Assembly: GCA_020747065.1 (NCBI GenBank)
Contig: JAGMVK010000010.1
Location: 496,001 to 560,000 of the forward strand
Length of the DNA: 64,000 bases
Source of the DNA: Cadophora sp. MPI-SDFR-AT-0126
Taxonomy: Eukaryota > Ascomycota > Leotiomycetes > Helotiales > Ploettnerulaceae
Direction of reading: 5' to 3'
Every line of letters begins with the position of its first letter. Within the stretch, counting starts at the first letter, position 1. Below the pieces are notes generated by a model. The model worked only from the letters and a program-made list of their open reading frames with translations, did not search any database and was not told where the DNA came from. Below, piece by piece: positions 40,807-54,198 of this stretch. The position numbers were made by a program, and so were the translations under genes.

Positions 40807-42698
40807 CTATTCATCTGCGTGCTCCGCAACAGGGGTATCTCCAACCGCTTTTGGATTATTCAAACGCCTGAAGCCCTGAAGCTTCATATCCGCCGAATTC
40901 TCAAATCCTTTCCTCACCGCATATCTCTCATTGATAACCTCCACTCTGTCCATCTTCAGCTTGTTCATGACAGGCGTATAAACTCCCTGCAAGCGCGGCA
41001 TATCTCCGCCATCAAACACCTTCTGACTTCGGCTTCCCTTCTTCCTCGCTAAAGTCAATTCCCCAGCCTCAAGACCTTGCTTAGCGACAACATTCAATAA
41101 TGTGCTCGCCAGCATCTCATCGATCTTCCTCTCTCTCCACACCTTCCACAATTCGTCCATGATGCCTGCAGTTCCGTACTTGTAGTCTCCAGTACCAGCA
41201 TCGTCACCAACATAATGCCATTGAATAACATCCTTGCGCTCAGGATCATCCTCACGGGGGAACACACAGTTCCAAAGAACAAGAGGCGTATCTGTAGCCA
41301 TCTCGTATATCGGCCGACCAGGATTCTTCTCCACGTCCAGTAGTTCCGAAACGATAGATGGCTTCTCGAGCCCTTGACCCACAAGAAAGAGGATCGCAAC
41401 CATGTGTCTAACCTGATGCCACAGAAATGCAGATCCATGTAGCGTGAACGTGTAAATTTTCGGATTACCAGTCACTGGCTCAGATCCAGGAGCAAGAGCA
41501 GCGTTGTTGACGAACGCGAGGCCGCTCGTGCTATCATCAACCTCTTCAATATTCGAATAGAAGATCGTCCTTTCGAAATTAGAAATCTGCTTCCCAGGAT
41601 CCACTTTGCAGAAATTCCGGAAATCGTGCTCTCCTTCGAATAGCTTGGCTGCTTCTCGCATCTTTTCGATATCTAGCCAGCCGTCTCTCATTTTGCCCTC
41701 AGGTGCCTTGTTGCCCTTCTGATCAGGCAGTTCCAACTGAGTAGGTGTTGGCATGAAGGCTGGCTGAGTGAAGAAATACCGGTACTGACGCTCTCTGCAC
41801 GAGAATCTCGCAGAGAAATCTTGAGGTGGTGCAGGACACCAGGCTAGAATTCTGATATCTGGTGGGAGGAGCCGATTCAATAATGAGCAGTAGGGAATCT
41901 CGTCTGCTATAGGATCAAAATTGAGTGCCTCTTCGAAATCGGGGTCTGAGAGACCTAAATCTGGCGTAGGGTCTTCCTGCTCTAGCAACCTGGATGGGGC
42001 AAGTGCTGGAGCAGCCATTTCAAAGGAGTTTTCCCTTGCATATGTGTTGAATCCCCCATCTGATCCCTTCTCTGCAGTCGCCGGACCTGATGCCTCGTCA
42101 AACATCCCTCTATCGCCAGCATCATCAACAACAAGTCTCTTTTCTTTCCTCTTTCCCAATGGCCTGTTGCTCCTCACCCGAATGCCAATAACCTGCCCGA
42201 AAGCACTAACACCCTTGTCTGTCCTGCCACACTTGCTGTACTCGCAGCCCTCCCAATTAACTTCTCCGGGTTGTAAAGGATTACTGATGTTCGGGAAAAT
42301 CAGTCTCCCTTTATTAAATGCTTTCCAAAGCTCTTCTTCAATGGTGGGAAGAGGCGTAACACTCTTCTGACACTCAAACCCATTGTAACGTTTCCCGAGG
42401 TAGGCAAGCTTGAGAGCTATCAGACGTGTACTATATTTCGAGGGGTCGAAGGTCCGTTCTGCGCGTGGCTTCTTAAAGGATTTCTTTTCTGGGTTTGGGG
42501 CTGGGGCTGCAAGACTACAGACATTAACAAGAGTCCCATTCCAGTCTGAAAGGGGCACAGTCCATACCTCAAGTTCTTAAGCTTCAACTGATTCTCCAAT
42601 GACGTAACCCTCTCAATCAGCTTCTCTTGACTCCATGAGCCGTAATCCTCCTGCTTTCCGTTCACAATTTCGGTTCCGTTTCCACCTTCCCCCTCCAT
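40807..42698 (-). CDS. pus3: tRNA pseudouridine(38/39) synthase Pus3 (Deg1)
   Basis: Exons 42698-42568 and 42514-40807 give 612 aa if translation starts at 42698, where the ATG has the best context (GAAAATGG); in-frame ATGs at 42782 and 42848 are possible. Pus3 modifies U38/U39 in tRNA anticodon arms. The N-terminal coiled-coil region contains WSQEKLIERVTSLENQLKLK. Catalytic-domain landmarks are LALKLAYLGKRYNGFECQ-like ALKLAYLGKRYNGFE, SKCGRTDKGVSAFGQVIGI with the catalytic Asp in GRTDKG, RLLPPDIRILAWCPAP, FSARFSCRERQYRYFF and FLWHQVRHMVAILFLVGQG. An acidic insertion of about 90 residues separates the first motifs. Confidence 0.9.
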
Positions 42699-42848
42699 TT
42701 TCTCCTGGTAAGCTTTGGTAACAGCAGCGCGTTTCTGCTTCCTAGCCGTATTGTCTTTCCTCCAGCGTCCACTGCGCGACATAAAACCTGGAGACAGGAG
42801 GCTTGCGGGTTGAAGCCGTCGCTGTGCAAGGAAGAAGAAGGGCCGCAT

Positions 42849-43566
42849 ATGTGCCCGTTGCTGGCAGGCAATCGGGTCATCGATGTGGGATGGAGTCGTT
42901 GGAATTTTTATGGAGTCTCTTATCTGAAGTGCTTATCGCCACGTGATGATTTTTGGTTTTTCCATAATTTCTCTTGTGATGGAAAAGCGTCAATAATTGT
43001 GGTATCAAAATTTGCATAGGATCTTCTATTCATGAGAAAAACTACCAATCCGAATGTTTTGGGGAGAAACAAGTTATCTGTTATTGATATCACGTTCTTC
43101 CCCTTTTCTCGCTTCGCTCCGGCCGTGTCCACAAACACAACAATGCAGTTCAGAGTGGTAGAGCAACATGGGTCTTCTATCAAATTAGATGTTGCTCCAT
43201 AAACCCGGATTCTGAATGGTGATCGTTCAGAACCACAATGTCCATGAACGCAGAAACAAGAATTTTTAATTGTCCAGCTCGCAGATTTTGCGACTCACTA
43301 GGACAGTTTACCGTCTGGATACAATTGTATCAATGGTAATTTAAGCCATTCTTGTCAAATGGGAAAGTGATATAATCATGTGTTTAGTAGCGAAGAACGT
43401 ATAGATATATAAGAAAGGAATACCGATGCGATGCTATTATGCATCAAGGAAAGTACAAAGATATTTCGCTATGCCAATATTCGTACACGAATTCTGAGAC
43501 ATGCGAATGTCTCTCCCACGCTCAGATCATTCACTTGCTTGACTTCTTGAGTGCATGTCTACCTGT
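42849..43566. other. Intergenic, no gene seen
   Basis: This stretch lies between the Pus3 5' side and the 3' end of the PhiA-like gene. No supported gene. Confidence 0.5.
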
Positions 43567-44357
43567 TTACACATACTCGTAAGCAATAGGACCCCTCCAG
43601 ATAGCAGTAGCTACACATTGAAAAGTCAGCACATCTAGCACCCCAGAAACCTCAGAATCACTGACCAAACCTAACACCAATGCAATCCTCGCCCCTATCC
43701 TCAGGCCTAACAGCATCAGCAAACAGCTGATAGACAGTCTGTCCCGACGGGCTAGATGTTCCATCAGGGCAGGCACTGAAGCTCTTGCCCTCGAACGTCA
43801 GGGTGCCGGTACTGCCTTCAGATGTCTGTGGCGTGTTATCGAAGGGCGAGGTGTAGGCGTCTCCGGGAAGAGACGCGCTGTGAGCTTGTGTAAAGCCGAG
43901 AGAAGCGTCGGCGCGTACGAAGGTGCGTTGACCTCCGGGGACGGCGGCGTCCAGGGAGAGGGTTTGGGTGGTGGGATTGTAGGAGAAAACGGTTGTGGTG
44001 TTGTCTGTTGTGGTATATCAGCAAGCTGTTGGCCATGATGCATCATTCGTCTATCGTAACAGTGTTTGAGGTAAGGGACAGTTTGGAATATTTGTCTGGC
44101 AGGGCAGGCACATACATTTAGAGCAATCGATTGGTGGAGTGGAGAGGGCAATATGTGGCCGTTCCCTTGTTCAGGTAAAAGTTCCCCCCGTCGGCAGAGA
44201 CTCCAGCGCCATGCACTAGACTGAGACTGTGGCTTGCGATTATCGCGAAAGTGTTTGGGTCTCGAACTGGACCTGTGGTCTCGAATGTAGCTGATGGCAC
44301 AGGTGCTGCTGCAGCAAGGCCAACAAGCGCAGAGATGAGAGCAGCTTTGGTGTACAT
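43567..44357 (-). CDS. PhiA-like secreted cell-surface protein with an apparent frameshift
   Basis: Exons 44357-44116, 44004-43666 and 43610-43567 are indicated by consistent GT-AG ends. The N-terminus MYTKAALISALVGLAAAAP is a signal peptide. The body has NTFAIIASHSLSLVHGAG, GGNFYLNKGTATYCPL, SYNPTTQTLSLDAAVPGG, TLTFEGKSFSACPDG, VYQLFADAVRPEDRGEDC and ends IWRGPIAYEYV. This matches the architecture of fungal PhiA-type cell-wall proteins. In exon 1 the frame runs into TAA at 44118-44120, four bases before the donor. Skipping one base after YCP restores IDCSK and the correct phase for exon 2. So the gene has one extra base, either real inactivation or a sequence error near 44130-44145. Confidence 0.6.
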
Positions 44358-45789
44358 TTTGTGAAGGTTTTTTTGTTTAGGTTTGACTTGGGTAGTTGGA
44401 GATTTGAGCCTGGTGCTTGGAGTTGGCGGATTTGTTTTCCCTTGGATAATGGGATATTGAAAGAGATTATTGCACCTTATATATCCAAGATCCAGGAACT
44501 GGAAGTCCTCATCCGACTCGTAATGTACCCAATGAAGTACTCTCATCACTCTCGAGGCCGACGATCAACCTCATCTCGTATCGTCGACACAACACAACAA
44601 ACATCGTTGGTATCTTAAGTCTCTAGAACTGTTCGACAATCCCTGGGACGTTGTCGAATAGAGTTAGCCGAGACTCGCTTTCCCTCTTGAAAAACTACTC
44701 CCTCGAGTCTCGGCAAATGATCTCAACCCGCCATGCTTGTTTGACTTTGGCTTCTGGTTGCGTCCTTGGCGCTTCTGTTAGTATATCAGTAACATTCTAG
44801 GTGTTAACTTTCGACTGAGTTAGATATTTGGTAATGCTCACTTGATGCTTCTATACAATTATCTTGCAACCTAACTGGTTCTGTTTGATGATGCCGCTGC
44901 CGTTCATTCATCTTGCCTCTTCGGTATTTTCGGGGAAATGGATACTCGAAAGCAGACTGACCAAAGTAATAAGCCTCTATACTTTACTTTAGCGCTGGAC
45001 CCTTCAGTATTGCTATTTTTGCATCGTCTCGTCATAGCCCTACATAGATTTCTCGCTTAGACTGCATTAAGACATGAAGTTCTGTGCATATGCGCAAAAG
45101 ACTTCTTCTTTGAGCCTACCGTACCCAGATCGGCATTGCAGCTAGAAGGGGGGGAAAAACCAGCAACCGATGGTGAGGATAAATTAATATTGCAGGAATG
45201 TGATTTTTAGTTTGAGAGATGTGATTGGAATACGAGATGGAAGTCATGGCTTCCTTGGCGATTTGAAAGTCGGGAGCTTCAGTTGTGGACATCCAACATG
45301 AATGATTTGAACGAGAGAATATTGCCGAAACCTCGAGTTCAAATGTCAGTCTCCTTGGCACATCAGTAGAACGCATACTCTCTTTCAATCATGTAAATTA
45401 GTCTCTGAACAACATGACACATGTACCACAGAAAATTCTTCTCTTTCCAAGTAAAATCCTATTTTTTTCTGCTTTCTATGCTGCTTACAGTACGTATTTA
45501 AAGTCAAATGCAACTCTCCACGCCTTTTATCCAGCACTTGGGAAGCGTTCAATGATAGCCAATAGATATTGGACTTTGTCTATGTCTTCCGAAGATTGGA
45601 AGTCAGTATGATCCGCGTTTGCGGGTTGATGGGTATAGCAATTGTATCTTTGGCACAATGTCGACAAGAGACTTCCGCAAGCTCATGACATAGATACCCA
45701 ATCCCAGTCCCACTTCAAATCCCTGAACGCCAAATTTGGTAATGCTTGCTGACAATAGAAAAAGACCCAAGAAAGAAAACTCCTTATGC
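44358..45789. other. Intergenic, no gene seen
   Basis: Upstream region of the PhiA-like gene and 3' flank of the PRPP synthetase gene. Only unsupported short ORFs are present. Confidence 0.5.
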
Positions 45790-47165
45790 TTAATCCCAGA
45801 ACAGGGCACTGATGGATTCTCCATGGTGAACACGACGGATGGCCTCGGCGAAGACCTGACCAACATCCAGAACCTCCAGCTTGGGACACAGTCGGAGGTG
45901 CTCATCCTGGGGAACACTATTCGTTACAACGACCTTATCCAATGGGGAAGCATTGATCCGATCAATGGCATCTCCGGAGAAGACACCGTGAGTGAGGAGC
46001 GCGTATATCTTAGTCGCGCCCTCCTTCTTTAGAAGCTTAGCAGCTCTGGTGATTGTGTTTGAAGTATCCGCCAAATCATCAACCAGAATTGTTATCCTGT
46101 TTGCAACATTTCCTACAAGCATCATGGTGGCATTCTGTCGGTCTGTGATTCGAGTGGGTCGGCGTTCCTAGGAGTATAAGTTTGCGCAGGTTTTACAATC
46201 TGGGGAAGTTTTACCTTGTGGATCAATGCAAAGTCAACATTCAGATCATCCGCAATTGCAGTTGCCCTCTTCGCTCCGCCTGCATCTGGACTGACGATGA
46301 CGGCATCCTTGAAATTGGGAATCTTGGTCTGGATATACTTCTTGAGCAACGACTTTCCGTACAAGTTGTCTACTGGAATGTCGAAGAAGCCTTGGTATTG
46401 AGGATCATGCAAGTCCATAGTGATAATGTGATCCGCACCAGCACAGGTTAGAAGATCTGCTACAAGCGTTCCAGCCTGAGCAACCCACTGCTTGTAACCT
46501 GGCTTCGGCTGAAAGATATTTTTGGCATCCTTCAGCATCGTTTGGTTCTCGTAGTCATGGGTAGTGAATGCTGGGGCTTGTGATCCTGAGTTACCCCGGC
46601 CGCGGCCATTCAAGGAGACGAGCGAGTCATTGGTATCAGATCTTCTAGGTGGGGTAATGCCATTTGGGTACGAGAGACCGTTTTGTTGCTCCAGCGATGC
46701 CTTACCCAGCTTCTTCTGCAATCCTTCCATCCCATTTCCGTTTGCAAGGCCTTGTGTTTGTGGTCCTGCGCCAGGTGTAGGAGGGCGACTTTCGAAAGTG
46801 AAGTCGCCTCGATTGAGGCTGGTAGGAGCTTTCGAGAGGGGAGCTCCGACCTTGTTGTAAGGGAGGTCTGGTTGTCGCGAGTAGGGGAACAAAGGCAGAA
46901 TCGCTGTGACTTGTTTGGCAGATCCTGTTTTGCATGCAGAGATCATGATACATAGATCGACGAAGTGATCGTTGACATTGCCGCCTCCAGATTGGACAAT
47001 ATAGACATCTTTTCCTCTGACGGAATCTTGGATCTCCAAGCGGCTCTCTCCGACAGAAAATTTCTTGAGAATGCGATTGCAAGGCGGCACACCAAGAATG
47101 TTGGAGATAGTATTAACCAACTGAGGGTGGGAATTGCCCCCAAGAACGACTATATTGCGGACCAT
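45790..47165 (-). CDS. Ribose-phosphate pyrophosphokinase (PRPP synthetase) with long central insertion
   Basis: Exons 47165-46215 and 46167-45790 with a 47-nt intron give 442 aa. The enzyme makes PRPP from ribose 5-phosphate and ATP for nucleotide, His and Trp synthesis in the cytosol. Signatures: [62 protein letters not shown] (metal/active-site region), [13 protein letters not shown] and the PRPP loop [14 protein letters not shown] non-homologous Pro/Gly/Ser-rich insertion of about 100 residues sits at roughly 105-210, as in yeast Prs1-type subunits. The PRPP loop reads DTSNT where DTGGT is usual, which suggests a non-catalytic or regulatory subunit that works in a heteromer, like Prs1. 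Confidence 0.88.
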
Positions 47166-48025
47166 TGTGAAGTACGAGGATTAGGTATCCGGTGGTTCTG
47201 GTTGGAGATCGAAGAGGATATCGTCGGTGAAATGCGGGATTTCAAAAAGTGGGCAGCCGCGGCAAAATTGCTATGGATGTCGTGCTCGAAGGACGAATTG
47301 AACGGCAGAAGAGGATGAGCAAGAGAAGAGAAGAGAAGGGAGAAGAGGGCTATGACGAGAGGAGCTGGCGGCGGCGGGTTTGATGTGTGTAATCCATTTG
47401 ATATCGGACTGAGGATTTTTTGACTGGAGAAAAGGTTGTCGCGAGGCAAGTAGAAAAATGCGTCAAAGAAAAGTTCGAGCTCGGGCAGGCAGACAGCTTC
47501 AGGCTAACTCGGAAGCAGTTAGTCACTGGCGGGGTTGGCTGCAAGGCTGTCAGTCATGCTTGTGTTTCCATTCCAAAGAGAACTTCGAAGACACAGAACG
47601 CAAATATATGCCTCAAAATAAACGATATAAAACCCACACATCATCATATGTTTCAGACCTGACCGCTCAAGCAATGGAAGCTAGACCTGCATGTCTAGCT
47701 TTGTTTCCTTTTCCTTGTCCTTCTCATTTGAGCCCCTAGCTGCCGTTTTCATGTGCTGCTCGCTTAATTTTTGAACGACAAGGCTGCAGATTGTGAGCGG
47801 GCAGAAAATTGCCCAGTTGTACATCTGCGTGCTTGACATCCTGCTTCTGATTGGAAACCATCAACAGAGCCTCAGACCACTCAAAGCTTACGCAGGTCAC
47901 ACTTTCTGACCGGTACAACTGATTGCACCTGTCTATCTCCTATTGGCCATCACAAAGCCCTTGGTAAGCATTGTGTCAATCCCTCGTGCCGGTGAACTGA
48001 CCAAACAAGCCATCATACCACAGTC
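47166..48025. other. Divergent promoter region PRPP synthetase/Rpc9
   Basis: 860 bp between two divergent genes. A short plus-strand ORF at 47420-47739 has no support. Confidence 0.5.
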
Positions 48026-48573
48026 ATGAAGATCCTGGAAGCCCAATCAGCGACTCTCACCAACTACGAGGTATATCAACATTTGACGGAGCAGAGATCA
48101 CGATATGCCAAGAAAGGTATCAAAGGAAGGCGGCCAGGAAACCTCGAGACGGTTGTGAAAGAGGTACAGTACCCCGCACCTGCAGCACAGCCCTGTTTGT
48201 GTCTCATTCTGACAAGGATTGCTTCCAGCTCCTCGAATACTTCCACGAAGCTCCCTCGCCCCTTGCATCTAAGCCATTGCCTTACAATGACCAAACTATC
48301 GGCATTCTCCTCGAGCGCCTCCGTCCATTCAACTTCACCAAAGCTGAGATCCTGATGATCATGAATCTCCGGCCAACCAAGGCCGAGAGCTTGAATACCA
48401 TAGTGGAGGAAATGGATGACAGGTTTACCGATGACCAGCAGTACGAGATCGTGGGAATCATTGCTGAGGTCCTGGGTACGGCGGATGGTAGCGCAGAAAG
48501 ACAGGCTATGAATGATCAGGCAGAGGTGCTGAAGAACCAACGGCTGGACCCAAAGATGGAAGTGGAGGGATAG
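48026..48573 (+). CDS. rpc17: RNA polymerase III subunit Rpc9 (Rpc17/CRCP)
   Basis: Exons 48026-48163 and 48229-48573 give 160 aa. Rpc9 pairs with Rpc25 to form the stalk of RNA polymerase III, which transcribes tRNA and 5S genes. The start MKILEAQSATLTNYEVYQHL is typical of the family. The HRDC-like fold follows: LLEYFHEAPSPLASKPLP, ILLERLRPFNFTKAEILMI, MNLRPTKAESLNTIVEEMDDRFTDDQQYEI (read in parts). The 65-nt intron has GTACAG and TTCCAG ends. Length agrees with fungal members. It is divergent to the PRPP synthetase gene. Confidence 0.9.
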
Positions 48574-49682
48574 ATTGGCGGGAATGCGTCTGTCTCTGCT
48601 GGCGTTTGGGAAGGGCGTTTGTGGGATACTTTGACCTGGTCAACACTTTGGTGGACGTTTGATTCCCTTAATTCTATACGTTCTATTTTCTGATACCACT
48701 TGAATGCCACGCCTTGACATTGTCATTTTATGATCGCCGATGAGATCTCGCTTGAGTGGCTTCGTTTTGATTCTTTTCATGCTTGTGCCTGTGTCAAGGT
48801 ACTCAACGTTGCTACTTTACAGAAGAATCGGTTCATGCCTTCCTGTATGTATGTGAATCTGCGAAAGCATTTTGCCGCATTCTGTTCTTCTGTAGAGGTA
48901 ACAATGTTATGCTCGTATATTGATAACCTTGTAGGCTGAGAAGAATGTGATATAGCACCGGCAAGCGTGCTAGCTGAAGTCCGTACAGCGCTTATGATTG
49001 TAAAATCTCACAATCAAATGCATACTTGCATCGCGGTTCTGAATCAAGAACTGAAGCAGGACAGGTGCATACATGAATTTGCATTTAAAGAACACAACGC
49101 AACATTATCACAGAATTCATGGAGAAAATGACAAGGGAAGCTGCATTGCTCCTAAGGGCCACAGTGGCTTCACGAAAAGAATCTTTTGACTGACACAGCC
49201 CATGAGATCCAACGAAACAAATATTCTGACAGAATGACGTTCTCGGTTCATGCCACTAAATCAATGAGCGACTTCAAATCCCGTCCAAATTTCTCCTTCT
49301 CAGGTGGCCTGATATATGCCTTTGTATATGAACGGTACCCGTCCAGCCCCATGGGACTTTCAGACGTGTCCAGCTGTGTTCTTACAATTTTTGCTACCAA
49401 CATCAGCATCACTGTCATTCATGTTCTTCACTCACTTGCACAATACAAAGCACGATGCATATGCGCGATGCGCATGCATTCACAAATTCTTTCAAGCGCA
49501 GACTCCATAGCAAATATTGATCACACCTCAAGCCACCGGCTCAACCTCGGCTTCTCACTCCCCCAGCAACACCATCTCGCTTCTCCCCAAAATCAACAAA
49601 CAATGTCCACCACGAAAAACCAACCCTCTCGAAAAAGACCAAAAACATCTCAAGAAACAAAAAAAAGTCCAAAAAACGAAAT
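48574..49682. other. Intergenic, no gene seen
   Basis: 3' flank of Rpc9 and downstream of the minus-strand tRNA-like gene. The short ORFs here lack support. Confidence 0.5.
49671..49676 (-). terminator. RNA polymerase III T6 terminator of the tRNA-like gene
   Basis: Six Ts on the minus strand start 7 nt after the tRNA 3' end, and a second T-run follows. This is the normal Pol III stop signal. Confidence 0.65.
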
Positions 49683-49831
49683 TGGCCAGAGAAGGAATCG
49701 AACCCCCGTCTTCACATTATCCTTACACCCACCAGCAGAGCCTATGAGTACAGTACAGTACAGTAGAATTAAACAAACGCTAACCCGACAGTTCCATGCG
49801 TGTGACGTTCTAACCATTGAACTACCTGGCC
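49683..49831 (-). tRNA. tRNA-like gene with 77-nt intron; anticodon reads CAT but lacks U33
   Basis: The minus strand folds as a 72-nt tRNA when 49718-49794 is removed at position 37/38. Acceptor GGCCAGG pairs TCTGGCC, D stem GTTC pairs GAAC, anticodon stem TCACA pairs TGTGA, and T stem GGGGG pairs CCTTC with two wobbles around TTCGATT. The internal promoter boxes are near perfect: A box TAGTTCAATGG and B box GGTTCGATTCC. A T6 terminator follows at 49676-49671. The anticodon loop reads C-G-C-A-T-G-A, which would put CAT at 34-36 but G at the normally invariant U33. The intron carries a TACTG repeat. It could be a diverged tRNA, a tRNA pseudogene or a tRNA-derived transcript. Confidence 0.6.
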
Positions 49832-51633
49832 TCGGATGTGTTTGTTGATGAAGAAATGTCTTATCTGGTTACATGCTCGAGATACGTGAAGGTTTGGAAA
49901 TCGCGGCTCGGAGTTTTCCAGGGGTTGTGGACTGGGCTGGTGGCTGGGTGAGAGCGTGTGGTGCAGGTGGGTGAGGATGAGTTCAGGTTTGACGCGTCGG
50001 TTCTGTTGTGTGCGGGCGTGATGGACTAACTGACAAAGACGGTATGAGGTCTGATATGCATCTGCTGTTACTGTACCCAGCTCTCAGGTCATTGAGCATC
50101 TGAGGGTGTTCTTACTATTGCAATTTGAAAGTCTTTTAATTTGGTGAAGACATTCAGTACACGTCTGAATATCTGGATATTCTGAGCAGGATTATTTTAC
50201 ATTCTTTCACGCAAGATAAAACACTTCTTTTGTGAAACCAAGGAGCGGATCAATCTTTGTTTCTGTTCAATCAACACAATTATGACAGTGGTAGCACACA
50301 CTACTGTCTTCGCGCTTTTGCTTGAAAGATGTGTACATCCTTCATTAGCTTTACGATGTCAGACTATTTTCTGATGGAAGCTTTCTCGGTAGTCTCACCA
50401 CTCCCAAACTTTCAGTCCCGCTCTCTATGCTTCTCCAAAACCTCAACAAGGCGCTCCAGATGCGGTGGGTCTTCGTTAGAATCCCTGAGCTGCAAGTCGA
50501 AAACTTGGTGCATTTCAAGGCCTTCGAAATGGATTTTCTGCTTTGGATGTTCAACAGCTCCGATCCCTCTGAGCCTCCAATTGATTATTCGGAGCAGTAT
50601 GTCAATTTACCTAATGCCAGGAAAGATTCTATTGCGATGTCAATGAGAGGTTCCTTCCCGGTAACTAGTAGATCGACTACCTCCATATCCAGTTACCCAG
50701 TTCTGTAACCCAAGCCAGTCTACTGGAGAAAAGTCAACTTGTTAGTCAACAACTTGAATCAAGGTTAGCAGGTCAGCAATTGTTCAACATCGATCTTGAC
50801 TCAGATCTGGTGTCCTATAGATCTCCTTCTAGATCGACTAGGTATGAAAAGAGCCTGGTATTGCATTGAGTCAAGGCCCCAAACTTCTTTTCTTTTCGGA
50901 CAAATCCTCACGATCAACCAAGTCATTTCACTTCAATTATTTGCCCTTTGACTGAAGGATCGATCTTAGCAACCTGCATCTACCGAGCCTCTGGTGGTGA
51001 TACCATTATCCTCTTCAATGCGTGAATTTGGTTCCCATTTGCGGACTACAGATCATTCAACTCTCCTTCAATCCCACCATCCCACATCAACGGGTAATAT
51101 CCGACCAAGTTATAACTTTCGTGCCTGCGGAGGCCGTGTCAAGTCCTTGGATTCCGACCATAGTCATTGGGCAAAGGCGGATAGCATGGCTAGAAGTAGC
51201 AGCCATGTTCTTAGCTGCCTGTTGTGAACCGACAGCACAGAGGATATTGTCCATAAACTCCTCCCGAAGGAATTGATGTGCCGATTAGCTCTTAATTTTT
51301 CTTTCGATTTGTCTTTTCTTGGAATTTTGGCGATGTTGTTTATCTGCTTTGGGCGTACTGGTTTGACAAATCATGATACTCATGTCGTCAAAGCTATCAC
51401 AGTCTCTCGCGCCCATGTCATTTAGCACCTCCAGAGGAGAGATAAGCCTATCTGGTGAACGTAAATTGGGTATTTAGCAGTCTGGAAGGGATACGCAGAA
51501 AATCGGATTGAAATTATTCCCGTCGATATCTGAGTTGGGATCTCTATTGTCGCGGACATTTTCGTGATAAACTCCGCTCTATTTGGACAAACCCAAGTGT
51601 TTGGACCATCTACCCCCCAGAACGGCGTTTATG
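49832..51633. other. Mostly intergenic stretch with possible decayed coding sequence
   Basis: Apart from the candidate at 50412-50686 and an open minus-strand stretch near 51090-51260, I see no supported gene. GATC-rich words (GATCGA, AGATCTCC) recur at 50790-50970. Confidence 0.4.
50412..50686 (-). CDS. Possible small two-exon protein, 76 aa, or fragment of a larger gene
   Basis: Exons 50686-50611 and 50566-50412 join in frame over a 44-nt intron (donor GTAAAT, acceptor CAGAG). The peptide reads MEVVDLLVTGKEPLIDIAI, then FLALGIGAVEHPKQK, HFEGLEMHQVFDLQLRDSN and ends EVLEKHRERD. Composition and junction fit coding sequence. Further upstream on the same strand, around 51250-51090, another open stretch starts MDNILCAVGSQQAAKNM, so these may be parts of one larger or decayed gene. 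I recognise no family. Confidence 0.3.
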
Positions 51634-54198
<2,565 letters not shown>

